The notes beneath the pieces were generated by a model, which worked only from the letters and a program-made list of their open reading frames with translations, made no database searches and had not been told where the DNA came from. Below are positions 6,858 to 13,252 of a stretch of DNA of 13,252 bases, piece by piece. The stretch spans positions 1-13,252 of the forward strand of contig DAIOCL010000073.1 in the NCBI GenBank assembly GCA_036747335.1, given 5' to 3'. Source of the stretch: UBA4660 sp002405435. Lineage in GTDB: Bacteria > Bacteroidota > Bacteroidia > Flavobacteriales_D > Sanyastnellaceae. The first letter of the stretch is position 1; every line of letters begins with the position of its first letter. The translations under genes were made by a program, and so were the position numbers.

Positions 6858-9344
6858 TTATCTGATGGTTACGCCCAGCACCATCACATCATCTGTCTGA
6901 GGATGGTCGCCTTTCCAGTTGTCATAGGCTTCTTTGAGCAGTTGTTTAATTTGGCTCATGGGTTTTCCCGAGGCGCTCTCCAGTGCGCTGATGAGTTTTT
7001 TTAGTGAAAATTTGTTCTTGCCGGTGGGTCCGCCCATTTGGTGTATAAAACCATCGCTGAGCAGGAATATGCGGTCACCCGGCAGCAATTCGCGGCGCTG
7101 TGTTTTGAAATTTGGGGAGGAGTCAAGATAGAGGTCGCCCACCGAATAGGGGTCGCCTTTGAGTTTCTCCATGCCCTGGCCGGTTTGTATCAGCAGGGGC
7201 AGTTGCGCCCCGGCAAATTGAATCTCTCGTGAAGGCAGATCGATGATACAGAAGGAAATGTCTATGCCCGAAAGAAAGCCCTGTGTCTCGGCGTGTTCTT
7301 TCATGGTGGCTACGAGCCGGTCGTGAAGCATTTTGAGCATGTCGCCTACGGGCAGGTGAATTTGTTCTTCAATGATTTGTTTCAGGTTGAAGTGGGTGAT
7401 GAAGGTGAGCATGGCTGCCGATACACCATGGCCGATGCAGTCGATTGCCGCGATAAACAACTTGTTTCCCTTACGTGTGACAAAGGGTAGGTCGCCGCTC
7501 ACCACATCCATCGGCTCGTAATAGATGAAGGCGTCTGACACAAGTTTTTTGACCTTGTCTTCCTTCGGAATAATAGAAGCCTGAAAATTTCTGGCTGACA
7601 GGATGCTTTCCATAACCTCACGGTTGGCAGCGTTGAGGTTTTCATGCTGTTGGGCAATCGTCTTATTGGTGGAGCGCATGCGTCGTATCACGAAAGCGGC
7701 GACTATAAGGGCCAGCACGGAAAAGCCTCCCGCCAGGTAGCTCAGGCGTTTGGCTGCCTGTTCGCTCCGCACACGCTCGTCTTTGAGTTTGGCTTCGCTG
7801 GTAAGCAGTTGGTTTTTTTGTTGGGCTAGCTGAAGTTGGTTTTCCTTGGTCTCACTCTCCAGCTTGAGGTTCACCATTTCCAGCATCTGCGCAGTCTTGG
7901 ATTTCTCCAGCGCGACAATGGAAGTGGCCTGCTGCTGAGACAGCAGTGAGGTTTGGGCCAGGGCAAGTTCGCGCTGGGCCTTTTCCCGCTCAACCTGAGT
8001 GCGGTTGAACTCTGACTTCATCAGTTCCTGCTCAGTGCGCATCAGTTCAAGTGCTTTTTCCTGGGTAAATTCGTTGGCTATCGCCTTTTCGCGCTCGAGC
8101 TTTCTGGTGGTGAGTTGGTTCCATTCGGCCCTCGCGAGTTTGTCAAGCTGCGATAATTCGAAGTCCGCGGTGTCTTTCTTCATCGTGCGGGCACTGAGGT
8201 CGTTGGTTCGGTTTTTCCCGATCAGAATGATTTGTTCGCTGCAATACTGGGCGTTGGCGCGGTCATTCATGGCCGTATATAGTTTCATCGCAAACTGGTA
8301 GCACTCCTCTGCCAGGTCTGAGAAATCATGCTTCATCGCCATAGCTGCGGCTGTTTTCGAAAGGTCAATCGCACTCACGCGGTCACCATCCGCATCCCAG
8401 AGGGAAGCAAGCAGGAGTTTTGTTTTGGCGATCAGCCTGTAGTCCTTGTTTTTTTCCGCACTGGTTATGGCCATTTCCACCAACTGACGCGCTTCACCGG
8501 CCTCTCCCAGCCGCTTTTCGAGGAAAGCAGAATTCAACAGAATCTCGCAATACTGTGCAGTGTTCTTCGGGCAATAAAGCAAGGCATCGGCAAAAAGCTT
8601 TCTGGCATCGCCAAAGTCCTGCTGCTCCTGTTTGCACAGGGCAATGTTGTTGAGGGCTATGGCCAGGTCCATGGTCGAGGCATCGGTGGCTGCAAGGCCG
8701 CGCAGTTCTTCAAATAGTACAAGGGCTTTGTCTGTTTTCCGGTCCTGATAGTGCAGCAGTCCGAGTGCAACCAGTGTTCTCCTCTGTGACTCACGGTTGT
8801 TCCGCAGCCTGGCTATAGCACACAGGTCTTCCAGTGCAGCAATGGCCCGCTCAGTGTCTTTGATGGCATAGGCACTACGCACCATACACTCCAGCAACTT
8901 GATTTCGATGTCCTGGTCGCCTTTATTGAGTACTAGGGCTTCCTCGATTAACTCGGCATTGCGGTGGGTAAGGCCGTGGGTGTCGAAGTAACTCACTGCA
9001 GAAAGGAGCGCGCTCTGCCGGTAGTCGGGCTGCGCGTTCTCTGAAACCACAAGGGCAGTGAAAAGATGTTCGAGGGATTTGCTGGCGTTTCCTGCGCTTT
9101 CTGCGATGCGGAACAATAGTAAGGCCGCACTTGTCAGCTCTTCCGGGTCGGCACCAAACGACATTTCATCAAAGGCTTCCGATGCGAGCATCGCGGCTTC
9201 GGTGTGCCGGCCTTCGTTGAGCTTCATCGTAGCCGCTGTCATCATCTGGTAAGCGGCATCTGTGTGCTGTTGAACCCAGTGGCTCTGCGCAGGCAGGCAA
9301 ACCGGCAGCGCAAAGAGCATGGCTATGTAAAGTGCCCGTTTCAC
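6858..9344 (-). CDS. membrane-anchored TPR / coiled-coil / SpoIIE (PP2C-type) phosphatase
   Basis: An 828-residue protein read from a GTG at 9344-9342 that shares its first G with the TAG stop of the receptor gene. This start gives a signal peptide (KRALYIAMLFALPVCLPAQ, cleavage near residue 20); starts further upstream would run into the receptor gene and bury it. Residues about 22-395 are helical TPR-type repeats (for example ERAIAALEDL, KALVLFEELRGLA, DARKLFADALLY). Residues about 398-533 are a long charged coiled coil. Residues about 534-553 form one membrane span (LAGGFSVLALIVAAFVI) followed by RRMR. Residues about 590-828 are the SpoIIE phosphatase with SGD618, D635-CIGHG, LLSDGF (D764) and D818-D819, so the metal-binding acidic residues are kept. 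The predicted topology puts TPRs and coiled coil in the periplasm and the phosphatase in the cytoplasm. The likely substrate is the phosphorylated SiaC-like protein encoded downstream. This is the SiaA-equivalent position, but with TPRs replacing the usual sensor and HAMP. Confidence 0.92.
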   Translation of the reverse strand: MKRALYIAMLFALPVCLPAQSHWVQQHTDAAYQMMTAATMKLNEGRHTEAAMLASEAFDEMSFGADPEELTSAALLLFRIAESAGNASKSLEHLFTALVVSENAQPDYRQSALLSAVSYFDTHGLTHRNAELIEEALVLNKGDQDIEIKLLECMVRSAYAIKDTERAIAALEDLCAIARLRNNRESQRRTLVALGLLHYQDRKTDKALVLFEELRGLAATDASTMDLAIALNNIALCKQEQQDFGDARKLFADALLYCPKNTAQYCEILLNSAFLEKRLGEAGEARQLVEMAITSAEKNKDYRLIAKTKLLLASLWDADGDRVSAIDLSKTAAAMAMKHDFSDLAEECYQFAMKLYTAMNDRANAQYCSEQIILIGKNRTNDLSARTMKKDTADFELSQLDKLARAEWNQLTTRKLEREKAIANEFTQEKALELMRTEQELMKSEFNRTQVEREKAQRELALAQTSLLSQQQATSIVALEKSKTAQMLEMVNLKLESETKENQLQLAQQKNQLLTSEAKLKDERVRSEQAAKRLSYLAGGFSVLALIVAAFVIRRMRSTNKTIAQQHENLNAANREVMESILSARNFQASIIPKEDKVKKLVSDAFIYYEPMDVVSGDLPFVTRKGNKLFIAAIDCIGHGVSAAMLTFITHFNLKQIIEEQIHLPVGDMLKMLHDRLVATMKEHAETQGFLSGIDISFCIIDLPSREIQFAGAQLPLLIQTGQGMEKLKGDPYSVGDLYLDSSPNFKTQRRELLPGDRIFLLSDGFIHQMGGPTGKNKFSLKKLISALESASGKPMSQIKQLLKEAYDNWKGDHPQTDDVMVLGVTIR

Positions 9345-11353
9345 TACTTGGTTATCTGGTAGCAGATGCGAAGGGTATACTCCCGTCCGTTGAGCGGAAC
9401 CGAGGGCAGCCTGTCTGCATAAGGACTGCCCAGGTAAAGCGGTGTATCCAGGATGTTGCTGAAGAGGAAAGAAAACTTCCACTGTCCGTTTTTCCTTTCT
9501 GTGTAGGAAAGTTGCATCGAACCATTGAGGCTTGATGGCCGCGACATGTAGACCGGAGTTGCGGCTGGGTCAGACGGCTGCCCAGTTTCAAACGTGGTTA
9601 TTCGGTCGAGCCAGATGAAGGTGAATCCGAATGACCAGACCGCATTGGGCTGATAGCCCGCAAGCAGCGTAGCCTTGCTGGCGGCCATAGCTAGGAATTG
9701 CTGTTCTCCGGGCGCCCAGGCCTCAGGCAGCATGGCCGAATCGGAAATTGCGCGCTGCCAGGTAAGACCCGCCTTAATGAAATAGTGCTTGCGCGTGAAT
9801 TTCACGTTGCACTCATAACCTTCAACGGCCTGCCCCGGTCGGTTGATAAAATAGTCTCCGGCCGTATCGTTGGGCATGCGGATAATCGCATCGTTGATCG
9901 AATGGGTAAAGGCAGTAAAGTCGGCGTATAATGTCTTGGTTGGGGTGAATCCAAGGGTAAATGAACGGCTGAGGTTGTGCGCCGGCAAGGGGGCAGGCGC
10001 CAGATCAGAAGGGTGCAGGTTTTCGAGGGTCGGAAGCCTCATGGCCATGCCAAGTCCGGCTTTGAGGAAAAAATGCCTTGAGATAAACTGATAGTTCACC
10101 CTCGGGGTAAGGGCCGGACGAAAAATGTTGGTAACGTCACCGCGGAGGCTTGCCAGCAGGTTATGTCGTTTCACTGTTAAATGAAACCGCCCGTATAGCG
10201 CCAGCATGTTGATGGCGTGCGTGGCACCTTTGTAGTCCGGGCTGGAAGGGTTACCCGTTACTTCGAGCAGTTCGTGCCGGCTTAACTGCCTGCTCCCTTG
10301 CAGCCCGCCGGAGAATTTACACCAGCGCGCTATTTCGGCGTCATACTGAATATCTCCTGCATAACACTGAACATTGGTATTGGCTTCGATCTGCGCAAAA
10401 TCGTTGGTATTCTTGAAGGACCATGGCTCCTGAATTTGAAAAACAAGACTCGTAGTAATCCGATCACGTCGGCCCAGGGCGCCGGCGTAGTTAATATTGG
10501 CAATGATATTGCGCATGGAAATCTTGTGCAGGGACCCCGCAACATCAAAGCTGTAATCGTTGTTGAAGAATTGGGCCGAAAGCCCTTTGTGACGCACAGC
10601 AAAAAATATCTCGTTGCTGATGGTATAGGTGCTGTCTTTCAGGTTGCCCTGCAGACCCGTCGTATTGGCAGCAAAACGGTTTGACCTGGGCCCTCCCAGC
10701 AGGCTGATGTAATAGCTGCCGAAAGTTTCATTACCCAGATAGTGGTTGCCCTGCACGGTTGCATTCATCCAAGAAATACCCTCACGGGTACTGCCTAAAC
10801 TCGTGCTCAGGGAAGACCCGTCTGAACTTCCCGGAGAAAAGGTGACCAGGTTAATGGTGCCCAGGGTTGCGGTGCCGCCCACCTTGGCAGGGCCCGCGCC
10901 CAGCACTACCTCGATGAATTCGATGTTGTCAGGCACCATCCTGCGCCCGAGCCCGAAGGTACCAAAGGCCATCTCATTCAACGGCATCCCGTTGAGAAGC
11001 ACCTGGTAGCGGCTATCGCCTGCCCAAATTCCCCTTATCCCTGCACCGGAGACATGGTCTGAAAAAGTTCCCAGTTGTATGCCGGGAAGCAGGTTCAGTA
11101 TCTCCATCAGGTCGCGTGCACCCGAAGCCTCGATTTCCTGCCGGGTAACGACATAATAAGTTCCTGCACTCCTGCTGAGCTCAAGACCGTTGATGGCCAC
11201 CAGTCCGGATTTGGACCGCTGGGTAGAATCGGTGTAAAAAGTGGTGGGATTGATGGTGAGCAGCCCTTTATCATCTGGCAACTGGGCGCGTGCCGAAGAC
11301 AGGACTGCGGCAAACAGCACCAACAAGGCCGTTGGTCGGAATGTTGTTCTCAC
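9344..11353 (-). CDS. TonB-dependent outer-membrane receptor
   Basis: A 669-residue outer-membrane beta-barrel receptor, which normally imports a ligand using energy from TonB-ExbBD. The GTG at 11353 is the only start that gives a signal peptide (MRTTFRPTALLVLFAAVLSSARA, cleaved before Gln24). The plug domain is at about 63-172: YYVVTRQEIEASGARDLMEILNLLPGIQLG, GAGIRGIWAGDSRYQVLLNG, then IEFIEVVLGAGPAKVGG and GTINLVTF. The rest alternates short beta strands and loops to the C-terminus (GREYTLRICYQITK). It lacks the N-terminal carboxypeptidase-like domain common in SusC-type receptors, and no SusD gene is next to it, so a glycan-type SusCD pair is unlikely. No clear TonB box or N-terminal signalling (STN) domain is seen. 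It ends in Lys rather than the usual aromatic residue. It is the first gene of the operon, and its stop overlaps the phosphatase start. The substrate cannot be told. Confidence 0.95.
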   Translation of the reverse strand: MRTTFRPTALLVLFAAVLSSARAQLPDDKGLLTINPTTFYTDSTQRSKSGLVAINGLELSRSAGTYYVVTRQEIEASGARDLMEILNLLPGIQLGTFSDHVSGAGIRGIWAGDSRYQVLLNGMPLNEMAFGTFGLGRRMVPDNIEFIEVVLGAGPAKVGGTATLGTINLVTFSPGSSDGSSLSTSLGSTREGISWMNATVQGNHYLGNETFGSYYISLLGGPRSNRFAANTTGLQGNLKDSTYTISNEIFFAVRHKGLSAQFFNNDYSFDVAGSLHKISMRNIIANINYAGALGRRDRITTSLVFQIQEPWSFKNTNDFAQIEANTNVQCYAGDIQYDAEIARWCKFSGGLQGSRQLSRHELLEVTGNPSSPDYKGATHAINMLALYGRFHLTVKRHNLLASLRGDVTNIFRPALTPRVNYQFISRHFFLKAGLGMAMRLPTLENLHPSDLAPAPLPAHNLSRSFTLGFTPTKTLYADFTAFTHSINDAIIRMPNDTAGDYFINRPGQAVEGYECNVKFTRKHYFIKAGLTWQRAISDSAMLPEAWAPGEQQFLAMAASKATLLAGYQPNAVWSFGFTFIWLDRITTFETGQPSDPAATPVYMSRPSSLNGSMQLSYTERKNGQWKFSFLFSNILDTPLYLGSPYADRLPSVPLNGREYTLRICYQITK

Positions 11354-11457
11354 TTTAGGGTGTATAAAAGGCCAGCTTTGTACGCAAGGGCAGGCGCTAG
11401 GGTTACAGGATGCGGCACTTGGTGTCTAGGGGTCCGTGCGGTTACCTTTGCCGCAAT
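11354..11457. promoter_or_regulatory. 104-base divergent promoter region between the receptor operon and rimO
   Basis: This gap must hold the start signals for both directions. On the plus strand a good rimO promoter is seen near its right end. On the minus strand I see an AT-rich TTTTATAC about 10 bases before the GTG, with a TTG about 17 bases further upstream, but it does not fit the TAnnTTTG consensus. The minus-strand promoter is therefore unassigned. Confidence 0.5.
11419..11450 (+). promoter_or_regulatory. Bacteroidota-type promoter of rimO (TTG / TACCTTTG)
   Basis: TACCTTTG at 11443-11450 matches the -7 consensus TAnnTTTG perfectly, and a TTG at 11419-11421 is 21 bases upstream, within the usual -33 spacing. 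The rimO ATG starts 8 bases after the last G of the box. Transcription would therefore begin within a few bases of the start codon, giving a leaderless or nearly leaderless messenger. Confidence 0.65.
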
Positions 11458-12795
11458 ATGCGTACTAAGACCCTGAAAAAGAATAAGGTAAACGTTATCA
11501 CTTTGGGATGCGCCAAAAACATTTTCGACAGTGAGGTGCTGATGGCTCAACTCAAGGGAAATGCTTTTGAGGTCGAGCACGAGAGCGGGGAGAAGGACGC
11601 GGAAATCGTGATTATCAATACCTGCGGCTTTATCGATAACGCCAAAGAGCAAAGCATCAATACCATATTGGCCTGGGCGAGAGAAAAGCAGAAAGGCAAT
11701 GTCGGCAAGCTTATGGTTACCGGTTGCCTCAGCGAGCGCTACAGACCCGAACTGGAGAAAGACATTCCCGAAGTAGATGCCTTTTTTGGAACCCGTGAAC
11801 TGCCGCGCCTGCTCAAGACCCTTAAGGCCGACTACCGGCAAGAACTCGTCGGCGAACGGCTGCTGACCACACCGCATCATTACGCGTACTTCAAAATCTC
11901 GGAGGGCTGCGACAGGCCTTGTTCCTTCTGCGCCATTCCCCTCATGCGCGGCGGGCATGTGAGCACCCCCATGGAGGCGCTTGTCGAGCACGCCCGCAAA
12001 CGCGTGGCCGGGGGTACCCGCGAACTCATTCTGATTGCCCAGGACCTGACCTACTACGGATTAGACCTGTATAAGCAGCGAATGCTACCCGAACTCCTGC
12101 GCCGGCTGAGTGACGTGGAAGGGGTCGACTGGATTCGCCTGCAGTATGCGTTTCCATCCGGATTCCCGCTGGAGGTGCTGGATGTGATGAACGAAAGGAG
12201 TAACATCTGCCGGTACCTCGATATGCCCCTGCAGCACGCCAACACGCGCATCCTTACTTCCATGCGGCGGGGAATAACCCGCGAAAAGACCGATGCCCTG
12301 CTGGAGACCATCCGCTCCAGGGTGCCCGATATTGCCTTGCGCACTACCTTGATCTGCGGCTATCCGGGCGAAACGGCGGCTGAATTTGATGAAATGCTGC
12401 AATGGGTGCGAATGCAGCGTTTTCAGCGCCTCGGTGTTTTTCAGTATTCCCACGAAGAGAATACCCACGCCTACGGACTGACAGACGATGTCAGTCCGCG
12501 CGAGAAAAAGAAACGTGCCGAAATGATCATGGAAGTGCAGTCGGAAATCTCCATGGAACACAACCGCAGTCTGGTTGGCTGTGAGACCCGCGTACTGGTC
12601 GATCGTAAGGAAGGCAATGCCTACATCGGTCGCACCCAGTGGGATTCACCGGAAGTGGACAATGAAGTGGTGATTCCGGCTGGTGATCACTACCTCAGAA
12701 TCGGAGACTTTGTGAACGTGCAGATTACCGAAGCTGATACGTACGACCTCATCGCCTTGCCGCTGGAGGCGGACGGCTCCCCGGCGGCCCGTTAA
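11458..12795 (+). CDS. rimO: ribosomal protein S12 methylthiotransferase RimO
   Basis: RimO is a radical-SAM enzyme with two iron-sulfur clusters that adds a methylthio group to a conserved aspartate of ribosomal protein S12. The product has 445 residues, normal for the family. The N-terminal UPF0004 domain carries the three cluster cysteines C18 (TLGCAKN), C56 (NTCGFID) and C90 (TGCLSER). The radical-SAM motif is C151-DRP-C155-SF-C158, followed by AIPLMRGGHVS, which is typical of RimO rather than MiaB. The C-terminal TRAM-like domain is about 372-437 (TRVLVDRKEGNAYIGR to GDFVNVQITEAD). The ATG at 11458 is preferred over an in-frame start at 11410 because homology begins at KVNVITLGC and the promoter -7 box lies between the two. 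It is transcribed away from the receptor operon. There is no sign of damage. Confidence 0.97.
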   Translation: MRTKTLKKNKVNVITLGCAKNIFDSEVLMAQLKGNAFEVEHESGEKDAEIVIINTCGFIDNAKEQSINTILAWAREKQKGNVGKLMVTGCLSERYRPELEKDIPEVDAFFGTRELPRLLKTLKADYRQELVGERLLTTPHHYAYFKISEGCDRPCSFCAIPLMRGGHVSTPMEALVEHARKRVAGGTRELILIAQDLTYYGLDLYKQRMLPELLRRLSDVEGVDWIRLQYAFPSGFPLEVLDVMNERSNICRYLDMPLQHANTRILTSMRRGITREKTDALLETIRSRVPDIALRTTLICGYPGETAAEFDEMLQWVRMQRFQRLGVFQYSHEENTHAYGLTDDVSPREKKKRAEMIMEVQSEISMEHNRSLVGCETRVLVDRKEGNAYIGRTQWDSPEVDNEVVIPAGDHYLRIGDFVNVQITEADTYDLIALPLEADGSPAAR

Positions 12796-12866
12796 CGGCA
12801 TCAGCCATTTTGCCGGTTGCGATCTGATCGGCGGAAGGGCAGCTGCGCCGGTCATAAAAGGTTATG

Positions 12867-12874
12867 TAATTTTA
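12867..12874 (+). promoter_or_regulatory. possible -7 box (TAATTTTA) before the acyltransferase gene
   Basis: This octamer matches TAnnTTTG except at the last base and ends 4 bases before the ATG, a position similar to the rimO box. No -33 TTG is seen at the right distance in the 83-base gap after rimO, so the gene could also be read through from rimO. Weak call. Confidence 0.25.
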
Positions 12875-12878
12875 TCCC

Positions 12879-13252
12879 ATGGAGAATTCGGTGCTTGACG
12901 TCAATAATTTCGACGACATTCGTCCCTACCGTGATGCGGAAGTCAGGCCGGCCATCGAAAGGTTGCTTGCAGACCCCTTGTTCTTTAAGGTCATCCGGTA
13001 CGTCTATCCCGGACTGGGCAAGACGGTTGTGCAGAAGATGATGCGCGAAATCAACACGGTGGATGAGTTTCAGGAAAACATCAGTGGCCCTGCCCTCAAG
13101 GTTATTACCCAGATGACCACCAATGGGCTCACTTTTTCGCAAATGGATGCCATAGACCATTCCCGGGCCTACCTCTTCATTTCCAACCACAGTGATATCA
13201 TTCTCGACAGCGCCCTGCTCAACGTCAGCTTGCTGGAAAAAGGCTATAAAAC
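12879..13252 (+). CDS. PlsC-like lysophospholipid acyltransferase, 3' end missing
   Basis: The frame opens with ATG at 12879 and stays open to the window edge: 124 full codons and two extra bases. The start MENSVLDVNNFDDIRPYRD and the stretch AYLFISNHSDIILDSALLN (residues about 97-115) resemble the N-terminal part of Bacteroidota glycerolipid acyltransferases of the PlsC/LPLAT superfamily, which acylate lysophospholipids on the cytoplasmic face of the membrane. The histidine of the NHxxD/HxxxxD block is present (His103). The acid lies at +2 (Asp105) and +6 (Asp109) rather than the textbook +5; I recall NHRDIVLD-like sequences in related Bacteroidota proteins, so this may be normal. Later acyltransferase blocks are beyond the window. 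It follows rimO by 83 bases on the same strand. Confidence 0.83.
   Translation, partial: MENSVLDVNNFDDIRPYRDAEVRPAIERLLADPLFFKVIRYVYPGLGKTVVQKMMREINTVDEFQENISGPALKVITQMTTNGLTFSQMDAIDHSRAYLFISNHSDIILDSALLNVSLLEKGYK

Noticed and set aside
9345..9482. 46-codon upstream extension of the SpoIIE gene
   Set aside because: It overlaps the end of the receptor gene and would put 46 unrelated residues before an obvious signal peptide; the GTG at 9344 explains the sequence better.
9344..11353. SusC-type glycan receptor
   Set aside because: There is no N-terminal carboxypeptidase-like domain, the length is only 669 residues and no SusD gene is adjacent.
11350..11991. 213-codon minus-strand frame opposite the start of rimO
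   Set aside because: It overlaps the conserved N-terminal and radical-SAM parts of rimO and the divergent promoter, and resembles no family.

Overview
The window looks like chromosomal DNA from a member of the Bacteroidota. The main reasons are a secreted protein ending in a type IX secretion (gliding-motility type) C-terminal domain, a Bacteroidota-style -7 box (TAnnTTTG) in front of rimO, the general lack of Shine-Dalgarno sequences, a SpoIIE/SiaB/SiaC signalling set of the kind found in this phylum, and an acyltransferase of Bacteroidota type. Overall composition is moderately GC-rich. A marine or freshwater Flavobacteriales- or Chitinophagales-like lineage is plausible, but the sequence alone does not decide it. 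I found no tRNA, rRNA, CRISPR array, insertion sequence or prophage gene, and no frameshift in any of the genes.

Layout. (1) 1-2565, plus strand: the excinuclease subunit gene uvrA, lacking its first roughly 100 codons because the window starts inside it. (2) 2745-5951, plus strand: a two-gene unit made of a small secreted protein of unknown function and, 3 bases later, a 939-residue modular surface protein with a P-like domain, three perfectly spaced 75-residue repeats, two further repeats, a PKD-like domain and a type IX sorting domain. (3) 5979-11353, minus strand: a tightly packed four-gene operon, read from right to left, encoding a TonB-dependent outer-membrane receptor, a membrane-anchored TPR/coiled-coil/SpoIIE phosphatase, a SiaB-like kinase and a SiaC-like regulatory phosphoprotein. 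The junctions are a 1-base stop/start overlap, a 1-base gap and a 4-base ATGA overlap. (4) 11458-12795, plus strand: rimO, the ribosomal protein S12 methylthiotransferase, divergent from the operon and with an apparently leaderless promoter. (5) 12879 to the end, plus strand: the start of a PlsC-like lysophospholipid acyltransferase, cut by the window edge.

The most interesting unit is the minus-strand operon. SpoIIE phosphatase, SiaB and SiaC are known in pseudomonads as a phosphorylation switch (SiaA/SiaB/SiaC) that controls a diguanylate cyclase. Here the three intracellular parts are joined by gene overlap to an outer-membrane receptor. The phosphatase has a predicted signal peptide, a long TPR and coiled-coil segment that should lie in the periplasm, one membrane span and a cytoplasmic PP2C-type domain. 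That layout could connect an event at the outer membrane with the phosphorylation state of a cytoplasmic protein. No diguanylate cyclase or other output gene is present in the window, so the target is open.
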